Shown here in pieces: positions 1 through 8,045 of a stretch of 23,353 bases of DNA. The notes beneath the pieces were generated by a model. The model was given only the letters and a program-made list of their open reading frames with translations. It had not been told where the DNA came from and did not search any database. The position numbers and the translations under genes are program-made. How positions within the stretch are numbered: the stretch's first letter is position 1; every line of letters begins with the position of its first letter. The stretch is taken from assembly GCA_903898855.1 (NCBI GenBank), contig CAIUHB010000045.1, positions 1 through 23,353 on the forward strand, in the 5' to 3' direction. This stretch comes from an uncultured Actinomycetes bacterium (GTDB lineage Bacteria; Actinomycetota; Actinomycetes; Nanopelagicales; Nanopelagicaceae).

Positions 1-110
1 CCTCACCCGTTCGCCACTAATCCATCCCCGAAGGAACTTCATCGTTCGACTTGCATGTGTTAAGCACGCCGCCAGCGTTCGTCCTGAGCCAGGATCAAAC
101 TCTCCATAGA
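1..110 (-). rRNA. rrs: 16S ribosomal RNA, 5' end only
   Basis: Read on the minus strand, 84-103 is exactly the universal 27F site AGAGTTTGATCCTGGCTCAG. It is followed by the conserved helix sequence GACGAACGCTGGCGGCGTGC and then ACACATGCAAGTCGAACG. E. coli position 8 falls at 103, so the mature 5' end should lie near 110; the exact processing site is inferred. The gene is cut by the left window edge and only the first ~110 nt are present. It is transcribed leftward, away from tyrS, from promoters at 350-378 and 479-507. Confidence 0.97.
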
Positions 111-343
111 AAGTTGTGATCTGGCAAAAAACAAAACTAGCGTTTTACTGCTATTTATGTTTTACCAATTGTTTTTGTTTTGTACTTCTCTTTCGAGAAA
201 AATACAAAGGAATTTAGACCTACCCAGCTTCTTTTTACAGAAGCCATGTATAGGCCTGATTGTTATTGATTTTGCACGTTGTTGAGTTCTCAAGGTACGA
301 CTACGCACTGGTCTTGACGTTTGCACGCCAATTGCAGGGCAGA
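111..343 (-). other. rRNA operon leader (transcribed spacer before 16S)
   Basis: This AT-rich stretch lies between the inner rRNA promoter (start site near 343) and the 16S gene. It contains the conserved boxA-region element (281-298), a 6-bp hairpin GCTTCT-TTTTAC-AGAAGC (227-244) and a 5-bp hairpin TTCTC-TTTC-GAGAA (186-199). There is no convincing coding sequence; an open frame at 162-350 has no recognisable protein. Its roles should be antitermination and RNase III processing of pre-16S. This is inferred from position and from known actinobacterial leaders. Confidence 0.8.
281..298 (-). promoter_or_regulatory. rrn leader boxA-type antitermination element
   Basis: The minus strand reads TACCTTGAGAACTCAAC. 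The core TTGAGAACTCAA matches the conserved element found in high-GC Gram-positive rRNA leaders, which corresponds to the boxA region bound by NusB/S10 antitermination factors. The core is itself an inverted repeat (TTGAG-AA-CTCAA). It lies about 170 nt before the 16S 5' end and just downstream of the inner promoter. Confidence 0.75.
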
Positions 344-349
344 AGGACA

Positions 350-378
350 AACTTAGAGGAAGGCAGCCAGATGGTCAA
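350..378 (-). promoter_or_regulatory. inner rRNA promoter (P2), sigma70/HrdB type
   Basis: On the minus strand a TTGACC -35 box (373-378) and a TAAGTT -10 box (350-355) are separated by exactly 17 bp. The expected start site is near 343, giving a leader of about 230 nt. The -35 sits in the decamer GGATTTGACC, which is repeated unchanged in the outer promoter at 502-511. Promoter function is inferred from hexamers, spacing and position. Confidence 0.7.
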
Positions 379-478
379 ATCCGTACTGGAACTTCATAGA
401 GTTCGTAAAATCAAGCGGTTTTTACTCACTTGAGCGTCGCTACCGCGGCCTTTTCAGTCCGTTTTGGTGCGAGAGAGA

Positions 479-507
479 AAGATAACCCCTCCGGGGCTAG
501 GGGTCAA
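479..507 (-). promoter_or_regulatory. outer rRNA promoter (P1), sigma70/HrdB type
   Basis: On the minus strand a TTGACC -35 box (502-507) and a TATCTT -10 box (479-484) are separated by exactly 17 bp. The -35 context GGATTTGACC is identical to that of the inner promoter 129 bp downstream. The spacer is almost filled by an inverted repeat, ACCCCT-N8-AGGGGT on the plus strand (485-504), which could be a regulator site or chance GC-rich structure. Confidence 0.68.
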
Positions 508-540
508 ATCCTTGCCGGGGCCCACGCCAAGCTAAAGAAA

Positions 541-590
541 TAGCCTTCTCTGGCAAAAAAGTGGCTAAAACCCTTATTTTATAGGGGTTT
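541..590 (-). terminator. probable tyrS operon terminator
   Basis: Positions 568-590 form a 10-bp hairpin with a 3-nt loop: AAACCC, T·G, TAT / ATA, G, GGGTTT. On the minus strand the stem is followed by TTTT, then a few bases, then TTTTTT (555-560 on the plus strand are A's). The position between the tyrS end and the rRNA promoters fits an arg-tyrS operon terminator. The U tract is interrupted, so an intrinsic terminator is likely but not textbook. Confidence 0.6.
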
Positions 591-640
591 CAGGGCTCTT
601 CCTATTTTCACCCTGGTCTAGATCTGGGGAGTCGAGCTTT

Positions 641-691
641 GCCCCACCTTTGTGAGATGGGGCATATACCCCTAGGGGGCAGGCAGTGCCC
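641..691 (-). repeat. cluster of GC-rich hairpins directly behind tyrS
   Basis: Three inverted repeats follow the tyrS stop codon. GGGCA-GGCAG-TGCCC (677-691) touches the stop codon itself. CCCCTAGGGG (669-678) is a perfect palindrome. GCCCCA ... TGGGGC (641-663) forms a 6-8 bp stem with a 7-nt loop. None is followed by a U run on the minus strand. They may protect the mRNA 3' end or assist termination together with the hairpin at 568-590; this is inference. Confidence 0.5.
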
Positions 692-1965
692 TAAATAAGC
701 TCGACCGCTGCCAGATCCCGCTTTCCTTTACGCAACACCAAAAAGCGTCCATGAAGCAGGTCTGAAGTTGAAGGGGCGAAATCCTCTGCTGAGACTTTTA
801 CATTATTTAAATATGCTCCGCCTTCTTTAACAATTCTTCTGGCATCAGATTTAGATTTAACAACTCCTGTTACTGCAATTAAATCAACCCAAGTTGGAAA
901 TGCATCACCACGATTAATAGTTGTGCGAGGAAGTTGATCTAGTGACGCAGCCAAAGTTCTTTCATCTAACTCCGAAAGTTCCGCTTGTCCAAAGAGCGCT
1001 TTTCCGGCCGCCTCTGCTTGTTCGCATTCCGATTGACCGTGCACCAGCGTGGTTAATTCACGTGCTAATTCACGATGCGCTTCTCTCGCACCTGGATTTG
1101 TTTCAACGGTTTGAATCAAACGTTCAATTTCACTGCGATCTTTAAATGAAAACACTTTGAGAAATTTAGGTACATCTGCATCTTCAGTATTTAACCAGTA
1201 CTGATAGAAAGCATATGGAGAGGTCATCTCCGGATCCAGCCAAATTGCACCAGATGCGGTCTTACCAAATTTACTGCCATCGGATTTAGTCATTAAAGGA
1301 ACAGTGAATGCATGCGCACTCCCCTGTTCAACTTTGCGAATCAAATCTAATCCGGCGACTATATTTCCCCACTGGTCAGAACCACCAAGTTGAATCTTGC
1401 AATTGTGGCGACGATAAAGTTCTAGGAAGTCATACCCCTGCAGAACTTGATATGAAAATTCTGTATAAGAAATACCACCTGACTCCAGGCGGGAAGAGAC
1501 CGAGTCTTTAGCGAGCATTTGATTGACGCTGAAATACTTGCCAACATCACGGAGAAACTCCAGTGCCGACATCTGGGACATCCAATCCAGATTGTTCGCC
1601 ATCTGTGCACCATTTGGCACGGCTTGGAAGTCCAAGAATTTGGAGATCTGTTTACGTAAACGATCGACCCAATCTTTTACAACGTTCTCATCATTGAGAG
1701 AACGCTCTTCGTTGCGACCACTAGGGTCACCAACTAATCCAGTTGCACCGCCAACAAGTGGAATTGGCTTATGCCCAGCAAGTTGAAAACGTCGCATGAC
1801 AGTCAGCACGACGAGATTTCCTACGTGCAGACTTGCCGCTGTTGGGTCATAACCGCAGTAATAGGTAACACTCCCACTATCAAGCTCCTTGAGGAGTGAT
1901 TCTCGATCTGTGGTCTGCGCAATTAACCCGCGCCATTCAAGATCTGCGATTAGCGCACTAGTCAT
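691..1965 (-). CDS. tyrS: tyrosyl-tRNA synthetase
   Basis: TyrRS activates tyrosine with ATP and charges tRNA-Tyr in the cytoplasm. It is a class I synthetase: the HIGH-type motif is HVGN (residues 47-50 from the chosen start), GGSDQWGN (194-201) binds tyrosine, and the KMSKS-type loop is KFGKT (232-236). The C-terminal ~70 residues are an S4-like RNA-binding domain (VKSKSDARRIVKEGG). I chose the ATG at 1965 (424 aa, the usual family length) because it forms an ATGA overlap with the argH stop. A longer frame reaching 2010 adds 15 unlikely residues inside argH. It is the last gene of the arg operon, so it is probably co-transcribed with it. No T-box leader is present. Hairpins follow the stop. 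Confidence 0.95.
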   Translation of the reverse strand: MTSALIADLEWRGLIAQTTDRESLLKELDSGSVTYYCGYDPTAASLHVGNLVVLTVMRRFQLAGHKPIPLVGGATGLVGDPSGRNEERSLNDENVVKDWVDRLRKQISKFLDFQAVPNGAQMANNLDWMSQMSALEFLRDVGKYFSVNQMLAKDSVSSRLESGGISYTEFSYQVLQGYDFLELYRRHNCKIQLGGSDQWGNIVAGLDLIRKVEQGSAHAFTVPLMTKSDGSKFGKTASGAIWLDPEMTSPYAFYQYWLNTEDADVPKFLKVFSFKDRSEIERLIQTVETNPGAREAHRELARELTTLVHGQSECEQAEAAGKALFGQAELSELDERTLAASLDQLPRTTINRGDAFPTWVDLIAVTGVVKSKSDARRIVKEGGAYLNNVKVSAEDFAPSTSDLLHGRFLVLRKGKRDLAAVELI

Positions 1966-3389
1966 GAATCCATCATTTCTGTAAATCGCTTCGCCTCGGA
2001 CTTGATCCAAAGCTGAGCTAGGTGGTTCTCGGAGATCAGTGATGAGAGCTGCTCCCCCACGCTTGTGGATGAAGTTGCCAATGATGAAGTTCGGGATTCC
2101 ACTGCGCCTTGTGCGGTCAGGTAATTTCTTATATCCGCAGTCAACTCTGGGTGAATTGCTTGAAGCTGTAGATCGGAAAGTTCGTGAAGCTCAATCCCGG
2201 CAGATTCACATTGTTTGACGCACTTACCTGCTACTTCATGAGCGATTGCAAAAGGAATTTCCTTTCGAGCAAGAAAATCTGCTATTTCGGTTGCTAAGGA
2301 GAAGCCCTCAGTCGCTCCTTGAGCAATCACCTCCGGTTTAAAAATCGCAGTGTTCACCATTCCTATAACTGCGGGCAGCAAAGTAGCCAAAGTTTCGATG
2401 GAATCAAAAATTGGCTCTTTATCCTCTTGTAGATCTCTGTTGTAAGCGAAAGGTAAACCTTTGAGAGTGACTAGCAGCGAAGTGAGGTTTCCGACTAGTC
2501 GACCGCTTTTACCTCGAGCGAGTTCGGCAATATCTGGATTCTTTTTCTGAGGCATAATCGAGGAACCAGTTGAATATGCATCATCAACTCTTACCCAGCC
2601 AAATTCAGAAGTACTCCAGAGAGTGAACTCCTCGCCTAACCGGGAGAGATGGATGCCAATCATGGCGCAAACAAAAAGCGCCTCGGCAACAAAGTCACGG
2701 TCACTTGTGGCGTCAATGCTATTTCCCATAACGCCAATGAAACCTAGATCGCTAGCGCTGGCTTCCGGAGTGGGTTGAAGCGCAGAACCAGCAAGCGCTC
2801 CAGAACCAAGCGGTGAGAAAGAGTTGCGCTCTAACCAATCCGAAATTCGATCGATATCTCGTAGTAGTCCATGCGAATGCTTTGCCAATTCATGTCCGAA
2901 GATGATTGGTTGTGCATGCTGAAGGTGGGTAAAACCAGGCGCGATTGAATTCACATGTTGAGCTGCTTGTGAATTGAGTGCATCAACTAGCTCACTCACC
3001 TGGGAAGCCAGCTCCACCAAATGATCTATAAGATAAAGCTTAAAGTCAGTAACAACTAAATCATTTCTAGACCTGCCGGCCCGAATTGCGCCGCCAAGCT
3101 CACCCAATTTTGCGGTTAGGCCTCGCTCAATAGCGCTATGCACATCTTCATCTGAATCAATGTAGGAGAACTTTCCTTGCGAAATCTCACTAGCCAACTC
3201 TCGAAGTGCCTGGTCAATCTTCGCTCCATTCGCTGGCGAAATTACGCCGGAATGGATCAAGCCCTTGAGGTGAGTGAGGTTGACTCTCACGTCATATGGC
3301 GCCAAGCGCCAATCAAAATGCACCGAGCGAGAGAGCGCAGCAACTGAATCTGCCGGTCCCTGTGAAAAACGACCTCCCCAGAGTGCCAT
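1962..3389 (-). CDS. argH: argininosuccinate lyase
   Basis: ArgH performs the last step of arginine synthesis, splitting argininosuccinate into arginine and fumarate. It has 475 aa, normal for the family. The fumarase/aspartase superfamily signature GSSIMPQKKNPD carries the mobile catalytic serine loop, and the N-terminal MALWGGRFSQGP is typical of ArgH. It starts 2 nt after the argR stop; its ribosome binding site AAAAGGAAG lies inside the last lysine/arginine codons of argR. It overlaps tyrS by 4 nt (ATGA). In most actinobacteria argG sits between argR and argH; here it is absent. Confidence 0.96.
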   Translation of the reverse strand: MALWGGRFSQGPADSVAALSRSVHFDWRLAPYDVRVNLTHLKGLIHSGVISPANGAKIDQALRELASEISQGKFSYIDSDEDVHSAIERGLTAKLGELGGAIRAGRSRNDLVVTDFKLYLIDHLVELASQVSELVDALNSQAAQHVNSIAPGFTHLQHAQPIIFGHELAKHSHGLLRDIDRISDWLERNSFSPLGSGALAGSALQPTPEASASDLGFIGVMGNSIDATSDRDFVAEALFVCAMIGIHLSRLGEEFTLWSTSEFGWVRVDDAYSTGSSIMPQKKNPDIAELARGKSGRLVGNLTSLLVTLKGLPFAYNRDLQEDKEPIFDSIETLATLLPAVIGMVNTAIFKPEVIAQGATEGFSLATEIADFLARKEIPFAIAHEVAGKCVKQCESAGIELHELSDLQLQAIHPELTADIRNYLTAQGAVESRTSSLATSSTSVGEQLSSLISENHLAQLWIKSEAKRFTEMMDS

Positions 3390-3391
3390 CT

Positions 3392-3931
3392 TTACTTCCT
3401 TTTCTTTGCGGAGGTGTCCTTCGTGCGGCTAGCTGCTTTACCTGAAGATTTTAATCCACCGTGAGCTGCAAAGGCGGTTAATTCTTTGGCAAGTCCCGCT
3501 CCCCCCGTGGCACTTCGAGCAATAACCATGACGGTGTCATCACCCGCAATGGTTCCGATTATGGAACGTAGTTCGCCATGAGCGCAGGCACGGTCAAGAG
3601 TGGAGGCAAGTAACTGTGCTCCTCCAGGTGGAGTGCGCACTACTGCGATATTTCCAGAAGATTCAACGCTAAGTATGAGCTCTCCAAATCCACGCGGGGT
3701 TGGAGCACTTGTCGGAGTGAGTTGGTATCTCATTCGGCCACTGACATCTCGCCCTCTAAGGACACCAATCTCATCTAAATCGCGCGATGCGGTGGCTTGG
3801 GTTACCCGGACACCATTATGTGTGAGCTGTTCTACAAGATCTGCTTGCGACTCTACGACACCATTTTGGATGAGTGAGATGATCAATGCGCGGCGGGCAC
3901 TAGATGAGAGGGGTTGCTGAGGACTAGCCAT
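3392..3931 (-). CDS. argR: arginine repressor ArgR
   Basis: ArgR is a hexameric transcription factor that binds ARG boxes when loaded with arginine. The N-terminal winged helix includes [16 protein letters not shown] (residues 43-58). The C-terminal arginine-binding and oligomerisation domain contains GTIAGDDT (126-133), the motif with the paired Asp that contacts arginine. At 179 aa it is slightly long, because a basic tail (about 161-179) ends in AKKRK. The start is an ATG at 3931 with GGGAG upstream, overlapping argD by 8 nt. Its likely operator is the double ARG box before argC, which would make the operon autoregulated. argF normally lies between argD and argR but is missing here. Confidence 0.95.
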   Translation of the reverse strand: MASPQQPLSSSARRALIISLIQNGVVESQADLVEQLTHNGVRVTQATASRDLDEIGVLRGRDVSGRMRYQLTPTSAPTPRGFGELILSVESSGNIAVVRTPPGGAQLLASTLDRACAHGELRSIIGTIAGDDTVMVIARSATGGAGLAKELTAFAAHGGLKSSGKAASRTKDTSAKKRK

Positions 3932-5081
3932 GGCTGAGAACTCCCTTCAAGATTGAGACAAACTCCGCTAAGAGATGCTGGGGAATATTTAGCGCAGGAG
4001 CGAGTCGAATTACTTGAGAATTCGGTGCATTCACAATGACTCCCAGGCGTTCTAGTTTTGTTTTGATCTCGGCAGCGTTCTGCGTCTGCAAGACAATTCC
4101 CAAGAGCAAACCTTTTCCACGCACCTGCACCACGCCTGGTAAAGAGGATATCTCGCGTACTAGATATTCACCCTTTAACTTTGCCGCCTCCAATAAACCT
4201 TCGCTCTCAATAACTTCAATGGCGGCGCTACCGGCAGCGCACGCGATGGGATTTCCTCCAAAAGTAGATCCATGGCTGCCTGGGGTCAGGGCGCTAGCAA
4301 ATTTCCCGAAGGCAATCATTGCTCCCAGTGGCAAGCCTGCACCAATTCCTTTTGCCAAGGTAATGAGATCTGGCATGACTCCTTCAGTCTCGTAACCAAA
4401 CCATTCGCCAGTTCTTCCCATGCCGGTCTGAACAGCATCAATTGCAAAGATTGTGCCAGTGCGCAGCGTTCGCTCTCGGATCGCCGCAAGATATCCCGTT
4501 TGTGGAACTACAACACCATTCTCGCCTTGGATGGGTTCAACAATCACCATTGCAGTGCGTGAGGTTATTGCCCTGCATATGGAATCAATATCGCCATAAG
4601 GTAGAAACTTTATAGATTTTATGAGTGGTGCAAAGGGAGCTCGCTTGCTCTCCTGCCCCGTCATCGAAAGCGCACCCATAGAACGACCATGAAAGGAGCC
4701 GATAGTCGAAACAATACGTTTGCGGCCAGTAGTTCTAGAGAGCTTAAGCGCCGCTTCGTTCGCCTCGGTTCCTGAATTGCAGAAAAATATCCGAGCTGTT
4801 TCATCTCCGGTAATTCTTTGTAGCGATTGTGCCAGGCGCAATACCTCGGGATGGGAGAAGAAATTACTTACATGACCAAGCTGTTGAACCTGGTGTGAGA
4901 CCGCTTGCACAACCTTCGGATGAGCATGTCCAATAACATTGGTGGCGATTCCTCCGAGCATATCTATGTAGCGTTTACCTTCTGCATCAAATACTAAGGA
5001 ACCCTCGCCCTTTACGAGTTCTATCTGAGGGGCGCCATAGTTGTTTTGAAGTAAATCATTCCACTTCAGTGAATTCGTCAT
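3924..5081 (-). CDS. argD: acetylornithine aminotransferase
   Basis: ArgD is a class III PLP aminotransferase that converts N-acetylglutamate semialdehyde to N-acetylornithine using glutamate. It has 385 aa. GTEANE (104-109) is the phosphate-binding turn, Asp215 is the residue expected to hold the PLP ring nitrogen, Lys244 in [11 protein letters not shown] is the Schiff-base lysine, and GSTFGGNP follows. One oddity: the near-invariant DEVQTG motif reads DAVQTG, with Ala216 encoded by GCT (4434-4436). The start overlaps argB by 4 nt. The call is secure from sequence and operon context; the effect of the substitution is unknown. Confidence 0.95.
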   Translation of the reverse strand: MTNSLKWNDLLQNNYGAPQIELVKGEGSLVFDAEGKRYIDMLGGIATNVIGHAHPKVVQAVSHQVQQLGHVSNFFSHPEVLRLAQSLQRITGDETARIFFCNSGTEANEAALKLSRTTGRKRIVSTIGSFHGRSMGALSMTGQESKRAPFAPLIKSIKFLPYGDIDSICRAITSRTAMVIVEPIQGENGVVVPQTGYLAAIRERTLRTGTIFAIDAVQTGMGRTGEWFGYETEGVMPDLITLAKGIGAGLPLGAMIAFGKFASALTPGSHGSTFGGNPIACAAGSAAIEVIESEGLLEAAKLKGEYLVREISSLPGVVQVRGKGLLLGIVLQTQNAAEIKTKLERLGVIVNAPNSQVIRLAPALNIPQHLLAEFVSILKGVLSHG

Positions 5082-5866
5082 GGCAACACCAATGTTCCAC
5101 CGGTGTCAGAGAGCGCGCGTTCGAGCGCGACGAGATCCTTACCGTTAAATATCCGCACCGCCTGCGCTCCCGCTTTAAGGGCCGACAAGGCAGAAGTAAC
5201 TTTTGGAATCATGCCTTCGGTGAATGTGGGTAGCAGCGCCTCCAATTCAGCAGCAGAAATAGAGTCGATCAGTGAGCTTTTATCTGGCCAACTTCTATAA
5301 ATGCCATCTACATCTGTCATATAGAGAACTCGGTCAGCCTTGAGAGCGCCACCAACAGCACCAGCGACTAGATCAGCATTGAGATTCAATCCTTGACCTG
5401 ACTCATCTACCCCGATGGGAGAGACGACCGGTAAGTAACCCAGTTGAAGAAGTGACTCGAGTAAATCTGGTTTTGTCGCGACTACCTCGCCTACTAAACC
5501 GATATCTACCAAGTTTCCATTAATCTCCACAGACATCTGCTTGGCCCTTATTAGCTCGCCATCACTGGCGGATAACCCAACCGCATTCACTTTTAATCCA
5601 ATTAACTGATTAACGATAGAGCGCAGCACTTGGCCCGAAAGCACTTCCTGCACCACTTCGAAAATCTCCGGTGTGGTCTTGCGATATCCGCCGAGCATCT
5701 CGCCAACTAGCCCTCTTGTTGCCAAGGCCGCGTTAATTTGGGGGCCTCCACCATGTACGAGAACTAACTTCTGGCCATCCTGATATTTGCGAGCAAGCAA
5801 AGCAAGTGAAGTGTCTGGTTCGCCATTAATGGGAAGCGCATGGCCGCCGTACTTAATGACAATCAT
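5078..5866 (-). CDS. argB: N-acetylglutamate kinase
   Basis: ArgB phosphorylates N-acetylglutamate, the second step of arginine synthesis. It has the amino-acid kinase fold: KYGGHAL (residues 5-11), the phosphate-binding VHGGGPQI (37-44) and YMTDVDGIY (182-190). At 262 aa it is shorter than usual actinobacterial ArgB (about 290-300 aa). It starts directly on the first beta strand (MIVIKYGG), so it lacks the N-terminal helix of arginine-inhibited hexameric enzymes. Its C-terminus lacks the arginine-site HALLLEL-type stretch. It therefore resembles the short E. coli type, which arginine does not inhibit. The ATG overlaps the argJ stop by 4 nt. Confidence 0.93.
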   Translation of the reverse strand: MIVIKYGGHALPINGEPDTSLALLARKYQDGQKLVLVHGGGPQINAALATRGLVGEMLGGYRKTTPEIFEVVQEVLSGQVLRSIVNQLIGLKVNAVGLSASDGELIRAKQMSVEINGNLVDIGLVGEVVATKPDLLESLLQLGYLPVVSPIGVDESGQGLNLNADLVAGAVGGALKADRVLYMTDVDGIYRSWPDKSSLIDSISAAELEALLPTFTEGMIPKVTSALSALKAGAQAVRIFNGKDLVALERALSDTGGTLVLP

Positions 5867-7008
5867 GAGGAATACGCAGAATTCTCGTGAACGTACATGG
5901 CAGATAAATCATTTGTCCAGACCGTAGCGCTCTGCATTCCAGAATGTAGATCAACAACAATCGATATCTCTTTAGCGCTCATGTCCACCAGCTCACGATC
6001 CTCAAATGGGGTGCTGGATTTACAGACCATAACGCCATTGAGCGAGACATCAATGTTCTGTCCATCGAATTGAGCGTCGACGGTTCCAACTGCTGCCAAT
6101 ACTCGACCCCAGTTGGGATCTCCACCGTTGATGGCACACTTTAAAAGATTATTACGAGCACAAGCGCGAGCCACCTCTACTGCCTGCTCCTCTTCGGCGG
6201 CTCCGTTAACTTGGATCTCGACAATTTTCGTATGCCCTTCAGCATCGGCAATCAATTGGTATGCCAAATCCGAGCAGCATTCCATTAGCACTGACTCTAG
6301 CTCGCGCTCCGAAAGTTCAACTCCACTTGCGCCAGATGCCAGCAGAACTACAGTGTCATTAGTTGAAGTGCAACCATCAGAATCGATTCGATTAAATGTT
6401 TTAGTAACGACCCGTTTGAAAACCTCATCTGCAACAACAGGATCAACAACAGCATCTATTAGTACAACCGAGAGCATTGTGGCTAATGAAGGAGCGAGCA
6501 TTCCGGCACCTTTAGCGATTCCGAAAATGTTAACGCCATTTAGCTGCCCTTGGTGGGACTTAGGCTTGGAATCTGTCGTCATGATTCCCTCGGCAATATC
6601 TATTCCACTTGCTACTGAAAGTTGCTCAACGGCGCTAGATATCCCAGTTAAGAGACTTGGGATTGGCAGGCGAACGCCAATCATTCCGGTTGAGCAGATG
6701 ATTACATCTGACGACGAGACTCCCAATAGCTCGGCAGCAACTTCTGCGCACTTGTGAGTATCGGCAAAACCTTCCGGACCAGTACAAGCGTTAGCTCCAC
6801 CACTATTAAGTAGAACAGCAGATACTTGAAAATCTTTAACCACCTGACGACTCCACGTTACTGGCGCAGCTTCGACCTTATTCGTAGTAAAGACCGCGGT
6901 GCCGAATTGAAGTGGCCCATCATTGCGCACTAAAGATAAATCCTTTGCACCACTACTCTTGATGCCAGCAGCAATGCCAGCTCCGCGAAAACCTTGTGGG
7001 AGATTCAT
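5863..7008 (-). CDS. argJ: ornithine acetyltransferase (glutamate N-acetyltransferase)
   Basis: ArgJ moves the acetyl group from N-acetylornithine to glutamate, recycling acetyl groups in arginine synthesis. In some species it also uses acetyl-CoA; the sequence alone does not tell. The precursor of 381 aa contains KGAGMLAPSLATMLS (166-180). Thr177 is the predicted self-cleavage nucleophile, producing alpha and beta chains. The oxyanion-hole region STGMIG (106-111) is present. It starts 2 nt after the argC stop with no clear Shine-Dalgarno sequence, so it probably relies on translational coupling. Confidence 0.95.
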   Translation of the reverse strand: MNLPQGFRGAGIAAGIKSSGAKDLSLVRNDGPLQFGTAVFTTNKVEAAPVTWSRQVVKDFQVSAVLLNSGGANACTGPEGFADTHKCAEVAAELLGVSSSDVIICSTGMIGVRLPIPSLLTGISSAVEQLSVASGIDIAEGIMTTDSKPKSHQGQLNGVNIFGIAKGAGMLAPSLATMLSVVLIDAVVDPVVADEVFKRVVTKTFNRIDSDGCTSTNDTVVLLASGASGVELSERELESVLMECCSDLAYQLIADAEGHTKIVEIQVNGAAEEEQAVEVARACARNNLLKCAINGGDPNWGRVLAAVGTVDAQFDGQNIDVSLNGVMVCKSSTPFEDRELVDMSAKEISIVVDLHSGMQSATVWTNDLSAMYVHENSAYSS

Positions 7009-7010
7009 AT

Positions 7011-8039
7011 CTATCTCACACCTTGGCCGATTAAACCAGAAGTGATTTCCAGTCCAAGCATAAGATTTGCATTGTGAATTGCTTGTGCGGCCGCACCTTT
7101 ACCCAGGTTATCGATAGCAGTGGAGACCACTAAACGATTTGCATGCGTATCAACGGCGACCTGCACATGAGCATCGTTTGTACCTAAGACGGCTGAAGTC
7201 GTAGGCATTTGACCGAGCGGCAAGAGATGAACAAATGGAGAGTCAGCAAAGTAATCTGAATAAATCTTATGCACTTCTGCAGAATCTAACTTTTCTGTGA
7301 TTTTCGAAGTGAGCGTTGCCAGAATTCCGCGTGGCATGGGAGCTAATATCGGCGTGAAGGAGAGCGTGACGGCGTTGCCCGTCAGCTCGGTAAGTGTCTC
7401 CTCGATTTCAGGAGTGTGCTGATGCACCCCGCCGAACTTGTATGAGCTCAGCGAATTCATCACCTCGCTACCCAGCAGATTAATCTTCGCTGATCTGCCG
7501 GCACCAGTGGTTCCCGAGGCGGCGACTGCGACGATATCTGTTGGGTCGATAATTTTGGCAGTCAAGGCTGGCGCGCAAGCAAGCTCTATTGCAGTGGCAT
7601 AACAACCAGGGTTTGCTACACGTGCAGAATGCGCAACTTGGGATGCAAAGCCAGGAATCTCAGCCGCACCATAACTCCACTTTCCCGCGTATAAGCCGCC
7701 ATAGTATTTCTCCCACGAGGCTGAATTAGCGAGGCGATAATCAGCTCCAAGGTCAACTATTTTTACTTCTGGCTTGATTTCGGAAATTAATTTTGCTGAT
7801 TCACCATGAGGCAACGCGATGAAAAGTAATTCACAGCCATTTGCCTTCTCAGCACTCGTTGCTTCAAATCGCTCTCCGGTAAATGAAGTTAGCGCAGGAT
7901 GAACTGAAGTGATTAGCTCCCCCGCATTTGAGCCGGCAGAGATGTAAGAAATTTTGAACTCCGGGTGCCCAAGTAGCAGCCGCAATAACTCGCCGCCCGC
8001 ATACCCGCTCGCCCCAATTACGCCAACTTTGATCGCCAT
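7011..8039 (-). CDS. argC: N-acetyl-gamma-glutamyl-phosphate reductase
   Basis: ArgC reduces N-acetylglutamyl phosphate with NADPH to the semialdehyde. It has 342 aa. The Rossmann nucleotide-binding start is VGVIGASGYAGGELLRLL (5-22), and the catalytic Cys146 lies in ANPGCYAT. It is the first gene of the arg operon. No ribosome binding site precedes it; a TATGAT -10 box ends 6 nt before the ATG, so the message is predicted to be leaderless. Two ARG boxes lie just upstream. Confidence 0.96.
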   Translation of the reverse strand: MAIKVGVIGASGYAGGELLRLLLGHPEFKISYISAGSNAGELITSVHPALTSFTGERFEATSAEKANGCELLFIALPHGESAKLISEIKPEVKIVDLGADYRLANSASWEKYYGGLYAGKWSYGAAEIPGFASQVAHSARVANPGCYATAIELACAPALTAKIIDPTDIVAVAASGTTGAGRSAKINLLGSEVMNSLSSYKFGGVHQHTPEIEETLTELTGNAVTLSFTPILAPMPRGILATLTSKITEKLDSAEVHKIYSDYFADSPFVHLLPLGQMPTTSAVLGTNDAHVQVAVDTHANRLVVSTAIDNLGKGAAAQAIHNANLMLGLEITSGLIGQGVR

Positions 8040-8045
8040 GGCAAT

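Noticed and set aside
162..350. 62-residue open frame on the minus strand within the rRNA leader
   Set aside because: It lies between the rRNA promoter and 16S, covers the boxA-region element and has no recognisable protein features; most likely chance.
485..520. Possible tRNA 3' half on the plus strand (GGGGTCAAATCC resembles a T arm)
   Set aside because: No matching T stem, anticodon arm or acceptor stem can be built around it; the same bases form the -35 of the outer rRNA promoter.
921..1145. Plus-strand open frames opposite tyrS, argR, argJ, pheT and others
   Set aside because: They are shadows of well-supported minus-strand genes, have no family features, and lack start signals.
1966..2010. 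Longer tyrS frame starting at 2010
   Set aside because: The extra 15 residues lie inside argH and do not look like TyrRS; the ATG at 1965 forms the ATGA overlap typical of this operon and gives the usual length.
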